A stretch of DNA of 62,519 nucleotides, taken from NCBI GenBank assembly GCA_947479475.1, contig CANJZW010000015.1, positions 1 to 62,519 of the forward strand, in the 5' to 3' direction. Below, one piece after another: positions 7,530 to 15,987 of the stretch. Below the pieces are notes generated by a model. It saw nothing but the letters and a program-made list of their open reading frames with translations. It searched no databases and had not been told where the DNA came from. How positions within the stretch are numbered: the stretch's first letter is position 1; every line of letters starts with the position of its first letter. Origin of the DNA: Chthoniobacteraceae bacterium (lineage in GTDB: Bacteria; Verrucomicrobiota; Verrucomicrobiia; Chthoniobacterales; Chthoniobacteraceae). Position numbers and translations under genes: made by a program.

Positions 7530-10500
7530 TTATTTTGAGGGGCGCAGAGAGGCCAAGTAGGTGACGAGGTTCACGAGATCTTCCTGAGTGAGGGCTTGGT
7601 TGAGGCCGCTGGGCATCATGGATGTGGTGAGCTTGGTCACTTTTTGGACGTCATTCTTAGGGAACTTTTGGAGGGCTCCTCCCGGCAGCGCGAGAACAAG
7701 TTCCTCGGTTGTTTCGCTGCGGATGATCCCCATGGCTTGGGAGCCCCCACGAAATTTGACTTCCGCCGTTTCGAAGCCCATCGAGATGCCTGCGTTGGGG
7801 TTAAGAATTGCGTCAAAGATGGCTTCCTTGGGAAGTTTGGCTCCGATTTCACTGAGGCCCGGCCCGAAGTCCAAGCCCTTGTCTCCAATGCGGTGGCAGG
7901 TGACACAGGAACTCGCTGGTCTTTCGAAGACATCTTTTCCCTTGGCTCGATCGCCCGCGATTTTCACGAGCTCAGCAATGGGAGGTAAAGGCTTTCCTCC
8001 AAGAGCGCCCGGAGCAGGGAAGTGTTTATCGATGCCATCTTTGATCGAGGCATACTGCACCTGCGCCAGAGCACTCGCTGCGACCGATTGGAACTCGGAA
8101 GGAAAAAGCTGTGAATCTGCTAGTTTAAGCAGTCGTTCTGCTCCCGCTTGAGTGCGTGCGAGCGCGCGAACTGCAATGGATTTACGCTCGGCAACTGGCG
8201 CTTCATGAATCTCTGTTTGGAGGATGTCCAAGGCCTTGGGTGTGGCAAGGTCTCCGAGCATGCCGAGCAAAATAGAGACCTCTTCCGGCGGCCCTTTGGA
8301 GAGCGACTTTTTAAGCTGGTCAATTCCCGCGTTATCCCGGCTGAGCAGTCGAATGGCATCAAGTGCTTCCGAGGTTTTTCCAAGTTGGAGTGCCGTTTCC
8401 AAAAGGTCATTAGCGTGGTTTCCAATCCCAGCGGCTTCCAAGAGCGCTACAAAAGCGGGGGTTCCTTTGGTGCGAGCGAGTGTTGAATCAGTCGCCACGC
8501 GCACCGCCTCGCTATTCTTGATGGAGGAGCGTGAAAGGCGCTGCAGTGCTTCCGTGACAACGGAGAGACTTGGATTCACTTTGACCAATTCGAGCAACGC
8601 TTCAGAACGCTCCTTCGATTCAGGCACGAAGTCGAAGGCTCTCATGTACCGCATTTGATCAGGTTCGGCCAAAAGGAGTTTCGCAAGATAGGGCGCGGCC
8701 TTTGGTGTGCGTAAACGCCAGAGGATATCGCGGCCGCCGGGGGTGTTCCAGTTGCCCTTGATCTCGCTAAACCAGGTATCAAAACAGGAGTCATCCAATC
8801 CGGTGGCTCCGATGCCAAGCGCTTCCAAATACCAGCGGTCTTTGCCATCGTGTTGCGCTGCGAGTTTGGCCCACATGGGTTCGATCTTCTTGCTGTGATA
8901 GAGCGATACGGCAAGTTGGCGACGCACTTGGGGGTCTTTGTGTGAAATAAGTTTTCCAACCAATCCAGGAGCGGCTTCGAGTGTGGACGTGTCGAACTGG
9001 CCTGCGGTGGCGAGCATGGTCGCGAGACGGATGCCGGTGATGACAATGTCAGAATCCGAGTCTTCCAAGGCGGCTTTGAGAGAAGAAAGAGCGGTTTTTG
9101 GATTCCGTGCGAGCAACGCGAGGGCGCGCGCCCGCATGCGGGACGAGCCGCTTTGAGCAAGTGTTTGAAGCGAAGGAAGGGCGGCGTCACCCATGCCTGA
9201 GAGCGCTTGGTAAGCCGAATATTGCGTGGCTTTATTGGGAGACTGCAGGCCCGCGATGGCCCCTTGGAGCGTTGCGGGATTAAACGCTGGAGTGCGCAGG
9301 GGCGTGCCTTTTGGGGCGACGCGGTAGATGCGTCCGCGCAGGAAGGGTTCGACGTTATCAGCCATGGCGTGTCCGCCGACGCCTGCATCATACCAATCAG
9401 CGACGAAGAGAGAGCCGTCTGGATGAATGTTCACGTCGGATGGCCTGAACCAGTTGTCCTTTGAGGTCAGGATATCGACAATCTTTGCGGTGAAGCCGGC
9501 CCCATCCTTTTCCACGGGATAGGCGCGGACCACGCGGGGTCCTGCATCGCAGTGAATGATTTGATTGGTGAAGCCGGGACCAATGCCGGTGCCTTCATTG
9601 AAAAGAATACCCGTGGGTGAACCGGCGCCGGTTTGGAGGAGATTGGGAATGGTGCCGGGATCGTTTTGATGCCAGTGGCGGAGCGGGATCTCCTTTTCGA
9701 TGTTAGGACGTTTGGACTGCCAGGAGCTGCCTGTCAGCTCGTCAGAGTAGCCGTAACTGCCGTGCTCCATGACATAATTGATGCGGACGCCCCGGTTCCC
9801 GTCGTCGTCATTGTCGCTTTGCCAGAGGTTGCTGAAAGAGTCTGGAGCGGCTTCGTAATTGTTGCGGAAATTGTTTCCGAGAACTTCGAAGTTGGAGAGT
9901 TTGCCGTCTGCATAGTCGGTACGAAACACCATGCCCTGCTGGTAGGGCTTGCGGGAAGCCTCGATGACATTGCCTGCCAAGTCGATGATGGGCTCGCTAT
10001 TGCCCTTGATGTCGTCCACTGAAATCATCCCATGCAGAGGAATTTCCAGTAACTTGCCCGTGGGTTTCCGGATGTTTTGGCCAGCGTTACCGAAGTTGAA
10101 GTACAGTTTTCCATCGGTGCCGTGTACGAACGAGTGCAATGCGTGGTCGTGCTGCCCGCCTGCGGTTCCTGTGAGTAGTAGAAACCGTCTATCTGCAACT
10201 CCATCGCCGTCTGTATCGCGAAGGATAAACACGTTGGGTGAGACGGATACGATGACATCATTTCCCAGAACGGCGATGCCAAGCGCTGAGTTGATACTTG
10301 GATCTTGATAGAACACGGTGGCTTTGTCGGCTTCGCCATCGCCATTGGTGTCTTCGAGAACCATGATTCGATCGCCTTCGGGACGGATGGAAGGCGAGGC
10401 GTATTTGCGATAGTTTGCGGCCTCTGTGATCCACACTCTGCCACGGGCATCGATGTCCATGGCCGTGGGGTTTTGGACCATGGGTTCGGCCGCGAAAAGA

Positions 10501-10658
10501 GTGACGGAAAGCCCATCGGCGGTGGTCATCCCAGCGATGGATTCACGCGCTTGTTTGAGCCCGTAGTTGTCCGGCGCTTTTGGCGCGTCTGCAGCGAATC
10601 CAGGAGCGCAGAGTGCGGTGCAAGATATGGCGAGGAAGAAAGAGGGAATGTGTTTCAC
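7530..10658 (-). CDS. PVC-type membrane-bound dehydrogenase with HEAT repeats and C-terminal cytochrome c domain
   Basis: The 1042-residue exported protein starts at GTG 10658 with a Sec signal (SFFLAISCTALCAPGFAADA). Residues about 40-450 form an NHL/beta-propeller region of the PVC membrane-bound dehydrogenase type (AMDIDARGRVWITE, VLEDTNGDGEADK, DGSLFVADWYDAGVGGH). Residues about 460-880 are alpha-helical HEAT-like repeats. A c-type haem site CVTCH lies at 918-922, with MMPSG near 1013 as a possible axial Met. Such proteins are abundant in Planctomycetota and Verrucomicrobiota and are linked by inference to oxidation of sugars or alcohols. The gene is monocistronic and shares a divergent region with the serine hydrolase. 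The substrate is unknown. Confidence 0.9.
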   Translation of the reverse strand: MKHIPSFFLAISCTALCAPGFAADAPKAPDNYGLKQARESIAGMTTADGLSVTLFAAEPMVQNPTAMDIDARGRVWITEAANYRKYASPSIRPEGDRIMVLEDTNGDGEADKATVFYQDPSINSALGIAVLGNDVIVSVSPNVFILRDTDGDGVADRRFLLLTGTAGGQHDHALHSFVHGTDGKLYFNFGNAGQNIRKPTGKLLEIPLHGMISVDDIKGNSEPIIDLAGNVIEASRKPYQQGMVFRTDYADGKLSNFEVLGNNFRNNYEAAPDSFSNLWQSDNDDDGNRGVRINYVMEHGSYGYSDELTGSSWQSKRPNIEKEIPLRHWHQNDPGTIPNLLQTGAGSPTGILFNEGTGIGPGFTNQIIHCDAGPRVVRAYPVEKDGAGFTAKIVDILTSKDNWFRPSDVNIHPDGSLFVADWYDAGVGGHAMADNVEPFLRGRIYRVAPKGTPLRTPAFNPATLQGAIAGLQSPNKATQYSAYQALSGMGDAALPSLQTLAQSGSSRMRARALALLARNPKTALSSLKAALEDSDSDIVITGIRLATMLATAGQFDTSTLEAAPGLVGKLISHKDPQVRRQLAVSLYHSKKIEPMWAKLAAQHDGKDRWYLEALGIGATGLDDSCFDTWFSEIKGNWNTPGGRDILWRLRTPKAAPYLAKLLLAEPDQMRYMRAFDFVPESKERSEALLELVKVNPSLSVVTEALQRLSRSSIKNSEAVRVATDSTLARTKGTPAFVALLEAAGIGNHANDLLETALQLGKTSEALDAIRLLSRDNAGIDQLKKSLSKGPPEEVSILLGMLGDLATPKALDILQTEIHEAPVAERKSIAVRALARTQAGAERLLKLADSQLFPSEFQSVAASALAQVQYASIKDGIDKHFPAPGALGGKPLPPIAELVKIAGDRAKGKDVFERPASSCVTCHRIGDKGLDFGPGLSEIGAKLPKEAIFDAILNPNAGISMGFETAEVKFRGGSQAMGIIRSETTEELVLALPGGALQKFPKNDVQKVTKLTTSMMPSGLNQALTQEDLVNLVTYLASLRPSK

Positions 10659-10691
10659 GAGAGGAATTAAGAATGATAAAATTGGCCGCTT

Positions 10692-10741
10692 GCCCCATTT
10701 CTTAGGCTGGCGCGCTTGGTATTGTCTCGGGGCGTGCTAAA
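10692..10741. repeat. Shared intergenic palindromic element, copy 1
   Basis: This stretch of the 288-bp divergent region 10659-10946 begins GCCCCAtttCTTAGGC and ends GGGGCGTGCTAA. By eye it is roughly three quarters identical, with a small gap, to 18332-18378 in the other PVC-cassette intergenic region. TTAGGC and GCTAA at the ends form an imperfect inverted pair. The rest of the 288-bp region shows no gene, tRNA or clear promoter to me. Confidence 0.4.
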
Positions 10742-10946
10742 CGGAGATTTTCTTTTTTGGGACCAACCGTGGGCTGGTTTGCGCAAATTTGACCCTGGGG
10801 TCTTGTAAAGCTTAGGCTATTAACCGAAGCGGTGAGTTTTCTTTTTTGCCTCCTTTAGCCTCTCCCTTGGCCTTCAATGGAGAAGGCTCATCGCCACAGG
10901 AAAATTGAGATGGTCGCCAAAACACTAAGCGACTAAACCTCGCCTC

Positions 10947-12059
10947 ATGAATTCCCCCTTCATTTCACGACGCTATTTTATGCAAACTTGCCTCGCAGCT
11001 TCTTTGAGCAGTTCGCTGCGGGGCGCGATAGCCTCGGATAATTTTGCCGGGGCGTGTGCGGTGCTCACCGGAGCGGTGGAACGGGGTGAGATGGCCTCCG
11101 CCGTGCTGCACGTGGCACAGGGTGAGCACAAGCTCACCAAAGCTTTTGGCAAGGCTCGCTCCGAAGATGCCATGTTTTTGCTCGGCTCCATCTCAAAACC
11201 CGTGGCGATGACAGCCTTGATGACCCTGTTCGACAAGGGAGCTTTCAGCCTCGAAGATCCGCTCAAAAAATTCTTCCCCGGCTTCTCCGGCGGCGGACGC
11301 GAAACCGTCACGTTGCAGCATGTTCTCACGCACGTGTCAGGCCTTCCTGATCAGCTCCCCCAAAATGACGCACTCCGCAGAGGCCACTCTCCTTTGTCTG
11401 CGTTTATAGAGCAGGCGCTGCAGGTCCCCCTGCAATTCAGTCCGGGAAGCCGCTACGAATATTCCAGTATGGGGATTCTTTTGGCCGCGCGCGTGGCGGA
11501 GATTATCAGCGGATCGGACATTCTTTCCCTTGTGCAAAAGTCTGTTTTTGAACCTCTTGGAATGAGGCATTCCGCGCAGGGTCTGGGGCGTTTCGCCCTC
11601 GGCGAACTCGAGCAAGTGCAGACCAACTTTGCCGCTCCGGAAGCTGGAGGAGGGGCGCCAGACTCCAAAAACTGGGATTGGAACAGCCCCTATTGGCGAG
11701 CCCTAGGCGCCCCATGGGGAGGCACGCACGCTTCGGCTCCTGACATCGGTACGTTTCTGGCGGAGTTTCTCCATCAACGCGGTCGCGTGCTCAAAGCAGA
11801 GACCGCCAGGCGGATGATCCGCAACCACAACAAGGCGGATCAAACGCCTCGAGGCTTGGCGTTTAATGTAGGGGTGGATTCTGGGAGTCCCGGTTGTTCG
11901 GAGAAAACATTCGGCCACTCCGGCTCCACGGGAACCCTTGCCTGGGCGGATCCAGAGACGCAGATCATTTGCGTTGTGCTGACTTCCCTCCCCGGCAGGG
12001 CAGTCAACCCGCACCCTCGGGATTTAGCGTCGGCAAAGATAGCGGCCGCCGGAAAGTGA
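10947..12059 (+). CDS. Exported serine hydrolase, beta-lactamase / class C penicillin-binding fold
   Basis: The 370-residue protein has the three class C active-site elements: S81-I-S-K84 (LGSISKPVAM), Y171-S-S (RYEYSSMG) and H323-S-G-S (FGHSGSTG). S81 would be the acylated nucleophile, K84 and Y171 the general bases. The N-terminus SRRYFMQTCLAASLSSS resembles a twin-arginine signal, which suggests export in a folded state. Members of this family act as esterases, D-amino-acid peptidases or carboxypeptidases, and the substrate cannot be inferred. The gene stands alone, divergent from the dehydrogenase and convergent with cassette A, whose last gene ends 41 bp away. Confidence 0.88.
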   Translation: MNSPFISRRYFMQTCLAASLSSSLRGAIASDNFAGACAVLTGAVERGEMASAVLHVAQGEHKLTKAFGKARSEDAMFLLGSISKPVAMTALMTLFDKGAFSLEDPLKKFFPGFSGGGRETVTLQHVLTHVSGLPDQLPQNDALRRGHSPLSAFIEQALQVPLQFSPGSRYEYSSMGILLAARVAEIISGSDILSLVQKSVFEPLGMRHSAQGLGRFALGELEQVQTNFAAPEAGGGAPDSKNWDWNSPYWRALGAPWGGTHASAPDIGTFLAEFLHQRGRVLKAETARRMIRNHNKADQTPRGLAFNVGVDSGSPGCSEKTFGHSGSTGTLAWADPETQIICVVLTSLPGRAVNPHPRDLASAKIAAAGK

Positions 12060-12100
12060 CCGAGCTTCAAAAAGGGTGGTTTTTGACGCCTTTTTTGACG

Positions 12101-14590
12101 CTAATTTCCTGTGTTTGAGCGCGAGGCGCTGGCCGCAGGCGGGCGCGCGGGAGAGACGAGGTCGATGCGCAGGGAGGCGGAGTGCAGGGTGCCTGTAGCG
12201 GCCTGCGGAGTTTGGGCGAAGACTTCCACGGGCAGGTTGAAGGGTCCCGCTCCCGGGGCAATCCGGATTCGGAGGCTGGCCTCGGATTGGTCGCCCGCGA
12301 TGCTCACGGGGCTGGCCTCGACTCCGCGGATAGACGAGGGGCATTTTAAGGATAGCTGAACCGGTACGTTTTTGAGCGAATCATGTCGCTGCACAATGAT
12401 GGGCAAGACCAATTCACCCGCATCCGCGTTGATGGAAAAATTTGGTGTGGAGAGTTTAAGGAGGCTGTTTGTGACTACGGAGATCATCTGATCATCGGGC
12501 GCGAAAGAAGTGTAAGTCATTGTATGTTCGCTGCCATCGAAGTCGCGGAATGTTCCGAAAGCCATGATCTGGGCGCGGCTTGTCCAACCCAGTTGCACCT
12601 CCGTGGGGTATCGAATGGTGTAGTCAAAAGAGTTTTGTCCCGGAGCGACCTGGATTGGTTTTGCCAAGACACGTTGCAGACATCGGATCTGTTTGTCGGA
12701 GAGACAGACAGTCAGCGGCCCGTCAAATCCGTTCCTTTCCAGTCGGTAAGTGCGAGTTAAAGTGGTGCCTGCAGGTTGGTCATTGTTTACCAGATATTCT
12801 CCAATGAATTGAAAGGGGACTTTGGGTACAACGGCCACCCGGAGTGGGCCGCCAGTTCTCGGGTCGCTGGAGGTTTCCCCGGGTAAAAGTGCGGTCCGAG
12901 TCACCGCCGCCGTTCCTTCACCTATGGTGCCTCGTACGCGCAACTCGTGCACGCTGACCGGTGTTTTGGGCGGAAAGGTGAAGCGCAGTTCGATTGTTTT
13001 TACTTTCGCAGGAATCGTTTGCGGTTCGAACGTCGCGCCTTCCGGCAGGCCATCCACCGCGAGATTCACTACACCTTGGGTGCCCAGAACGGAGGTGACA
13101 TCCAGCTTGATGCCGGGGACTTTCGGAACCGGTTTGGCGTCTGCGGCGACTGGCGTCGCAGGGCTTTGTTCGCTCCGGAGTGCGTTGTAGAAGTCAGCAG
13201 CCAAGCGCAGTTGAAAGTCAGAGGTGCCTCCGATGATGGCCCGCATGCGGTATGCAAAATCAGGGCCGGACCGTTTGGAAAACCGGTCTTGGATTCGGAT
13301 GCTATATTCGGCGGTTTTGGGCACGATGAAGGCGAGGGCCGCATCCGGTGTTCCCTCGAAAGCATCGTCATTTTTTGCGAGCTCTTTGCCCTTGTCGTCC
13401 ACAAGAGTGAGCACGGAGTCGAGGCGGCTTCCTAGTGCGGATGCCAGAACCTCAAGCTGGAGAGAAGTATTCGCCTCCAAGGATACTTTCCACTCATGAA
13501 CCTCGCCTGGCTGCGAGATAAAGCCGTTGAGCATCGCAGGGAGCGCGACACGGCCTTCTTTTAAGCCGGCGACGGAGCCTTCTGCGGACCGGACCCATTC
13601 GGGCAACTCTGAGCCGTGAAAGAGAAATGGTGCGGTCAGGGTTTTGCTTGCAGCCTCAGAGGTAATTGCAGCGTGTTGGATAAGAACCCCGGGTTGAACA
13701 GGGCTTTTGACCTCGGCGCGCACGGGGTTCTGGCTTCCGAGTGTGTGTAAGTCGACCACGGTCGAAGCGCCGGTCCGGCCTCCAAGCGGGTAAACCGCTT
13801 CGACTTTGCGTCCGCCGAAAAGCGAAAGCCGGTAGACGTACTGTTGCCCGCCCCCGAACGCCACATCGTTCACCTTGACGCTATAGACGCCTGTTTCGGG
13901 GGCGACAAAACTCAGGGATGGATCGAGGCTGAGGCTGGCGGAATGAGAAACATTTGCCACGCGACGGTCTCCGGGGCCCTGCACTTCTAAGGCGGCCTGC
14001 AGGGGATAACCGAGCGAGCGAGATTTGAGCTCGCATGTGATCGGCTCCCCCTTTTGCGCTGAAAAGGTCCAAACATCGATTTCTTCCCGCGGGAAAATTC
14101 GAGCGTTGATGGTGACTGGCAGAGATACAGGCGTGGGCTCCTGATGGCCTTCAATCTCGTTTTCAATGACTTCAGGAAGCTCTCCTACGACAAACTGGAA
14201 TCTTGAGGTGACCCCCTGGGAGGTGGAGCACCACCAGAATTGAGAGCCCAGCGGCGCGTCGGCGGGGATGGTAATTTGGGCGGCGTAATCTTTTGGGTAA
14301 TCTTCGCGCTGCTGGGAGGCAGGTTTCAGGATGAGGGGTCCATCGAAAAAAAGCGTCTGCATTTCTTTCAGTTGGGGGGCGGCCTGCAGGCTGTTATCGG
14401 TAAAATGGAATTGCGCTTTGCCGTGAAAATAAAAGCCGCCCACGCGGGATGAAACGATCGTGCCACGCTGGCCTCCCGCTGGGAAAATATAGGCAACGCC
14501 CGGAGGTTCGGCCTGGGTCAATGGCGTCGCCCAGAGCAGAAGAGTACCCGCGAGGCCCACTCTGAGAAAACTGCGTAAAATTGACATCAC
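12101..14590 (-). CDS. Cassette A: secreted PPC-like multi-domain beta protein
   Basis: This 829-residue protein has a signal peptide (FLRVGLAGTLLLWATPLTQA). A first domain opens with IFPAGGQRGTIV, and two bacterial pre-peptidase C-terminal (PPC)-like domains follow near residues 170-260 and 365-460. Those carry WTFSAQKGEPITCEL and WKVSLEANTSLQLEV, each followed by a VYSVKVND- or YSIRIQD-type strand. The rest is predicted immunoglobulin-like. It resembles the proteins at 20201 and 59879 in the other two cassettes but lacks their alanine-rich coiled coil. It is the last gene of cassette A, 50 bp after the DUF1501 gene. It is probably a non-catalytic binding or scaffold component at the cell surface. 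Confidence 0.8.
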   Translation of the reverse strand: MMSILRSFLRVGLAGTLLLWATPLTQAEPPGVAYIFPAGGQRGTIVSSRVGGFYFHGKAQFHFTDNSLQAAPQLKEMQTLFFDGPLILKPASQQREDYPKDYAAQITIPADAPLGSQFWWCSTSQGVTSRFQFVVGELPEVIENEIEGHQEPTPVSLPVTINARIFPREEIDVWTFSAQKGEPITCELKSRSLGYPLQAALEVQGPGDRRVANVSHSASLSLDPSLSFVAPETGVYSVKVNDVAFGGGQQYVYRLSLFGGRKVEAVYPLGGRTGASTVVDLHTLGSQNPVRAEVKSPVQPGVLIQHAAITSEAASKTLTAPFLFHGSELPEWVRSAEGSVAGLKEGRVALPAMLNGFISQPGEVHEWKVSLEANTSLQLEVLASALGSRLDSVLTLVDDKGKELAKNDDAFEGTPDAALAFIVPKTAEYSIRIQDRFSKRSGPDFAYRMRAIIGGTSDFQLRLAADFYNALRSEQSPATPVAADAKPVPKVPGIKLDVTSVLGTQGVVNLAVDGLPEGATFEPQTIPAKVKTIELRFTFPPKTPVSVHELRVRGTIGEGTAAVTRTALLPGETSSDPRTGGPLRVAVVPKVPFQFIGEYLVNNDQPAGTTLTRTYRLERNGFDGPLTVCLSDKQIRCLQRVLAKPIQVAPGQNSFDYTIRYPTEVQLGWTSRAQIMAFGTFRDFDGSEHTMTYTSFAPDDQMISVVTNSLLKLSTPNFSINADAGELVLPIIVQRHDSLKNVPVQLSLKCPSSIRGVEASPVSIAGDQSEASLRIRIAPGAGPFNLPVEVFAQTPQAATGTLHSASLRIDLVSPARPPAASASRSNTGN

Positions 14591-14640
14591 CTTGTCGAGG
14601 AATGGATTTCGAGGAATGGAGTTAGGGCGGCAGAAGGGGA

Positions 14641-15972
14641 TTAAATGAGATCTCGGATGATACGGCCCGAGTTCGTCAGCATCACTGGGCGTCCCTCCTG
14701 AGTGAGCATTTCCTCGTGCGGTGGGATTCCCATGAGTTGGTAAACGGTGGCGCAGAGGTCTTCGGGTCCGTAGGGGGAGTCGGCGGGATCGGAGGCCTGG
14801 GCATCGCTTTTTCCGATGACGCGTCCGCCATGGATGCCGCCGCCCCCAACGGCTACTGTGAAACAGCGGCTCCAGTGGTCGCGGCCAGCATCTTTGTTAA
14901 TGACCGGGGTGCGGCCGAATTCTCCTGTGATGACGACCACGGTGCTTTGAAGTAGCCCGCGATCGTCTAGGTCTCGAAACAGGGCGGACATGGCCAGGTC
15001 TAGTTTCGGAAGCAGGTCGTCTTTGAGGGTGGTGAAACCCTTTGAGTGGGTGTCCCAATTTTGGTGATTGATGGTGACACACCGGACGCCTGACTCCACG
15101 AGACGTCGCGCGAGCAGACAGCTTTGCCCCAGAGTGCTGCGCCCGTAAGCGTCGCGCAATTTGGGGTCTTCGCGCTGGATATCGAAAGCGGCTTTGGCGT
15201 CTTTGGAAGTCATCAAGGAAGTGGCACGTTCGGCAAACACGCTCCGTTCGGCGGCGTTGGCGTTGGCCCGTTGTTCGGCGCTCCGTTGAAAGCGGTCTAC
15301 GCGACTGAGCAATGCTTGGCGGTCAGCGATGCGTGCCGCATCGATGGTGAGCGGCGGTTGCATGTCGGGGATCTCGAAGCCGGGGGAGTTCGGATCGGTT
15401 TCGATGATAAAGGGAACGGCATTGGGCCCGAGGTAGGCTGAGCTGGCGCTGGGGTGCATCCCAGGCAGGCACACGTAGGGTGGCACACTTCCCTTGGTTC
15501 CCAGACGTTGCGCGATCACGGATCCCATGGAGGGGTGTTGGTTGTTGGGAGACAGGCCTGCGTTAAAGGCAGCGTTGGGATGATAGCCTGTAAGCATGTG
15601 GTGGTCTGCGGCACCGTGCCCGGCGTCTCCGTGCGTAAACGAGCGGATCAATGAAAACTTGTCGGTAACGCCGGCTACTTTTGGAAGGTATTCGCAAACG
15701 TCCATGCCCGGTACTTTGGAGCGGATGGGTGAAAACGGCCCGCGTATGCTGCTTGGGGCATCGGGCTTCATATCGAACGAATCGATCGTGCTTAAACCTC
15801 CTTGGAGAAACACGTAAATGAAGGAAGGCTCCTTGAGGGACGCTGCACCGAGCGCTTTTTGGCGCAGCAATCCTGAAAGCGTCAGATTCATTCCCAGCAG
15901 GCCCGCAGAGCCGATCCGAAGGAAATCGCGGCGGGCGAGGCCATCGCAAAAGACGTTGTTTGGGGTGTTCAT
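14641..15972 (-). CDS. Cassette A: DUF1501 family protein, Tat-exported
   Basis: The 443-residue protein matches DUF1501 (PF07394), an alkaline-phosphatase-like or sulfatase-like fold family common in the PVC group. The N-terminus LARRDFLRIGSAGLLGMN is a clear twin-arginine signal. Family motifs include FLQGGLSTIDSFDMKPDAP, THGDAGHGAADHHMLTGYHP, NHQNWDTHSKG, GEFGRTPVINKDAGRDHW and a C-terminal YQLMGI. The conserved His and Asp residues look like metal ligands, but no activity is established for the family. It follows the DUF1549/1553 gene by 15 bp. Confidence 0.93.
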   Translation of the reverse strand: MNTPNNVFCDGLARRDFLRIGSAGLLGMNLTLSGLLRQKALGAASLKEPSFIYVFLQGGLSTIDSFDMKPDAPSSIRGPFSPIRSKVPGMDVCEYLPKVAGVTDKFSLIRSFTHGDAGHGAADHHMLTGYHPNAAFNAGLSPNNQHPSMGSVIAQRLGTKGSVPPYVCLPGMHPSASSAYLGPNAVPFIIETDPNSPGFEIPDMQPPLTIDAARIADRQALLSRVDRFQRSAEQRANANAAERSVFAERATSLMTSKDAKAAFDIQREDPKLRDAYGRSTLGQSCLLARRLVESGVRCVTINHQNWDTHSKGFTTLKDDLLPKLDLAMSALFRDLDDRGLLQSTVVVITGEFGRTPVINKDAGRDHWSRCFTVAVGGGGIHGGRVIGKSDAQASDPADSPYGPEDLCATVYQLMGIPPHEEMLTQEGRPVMLTNSGRIIRDLI

Positions 15973-15987
15973 GGCTGGGGCAGGGGG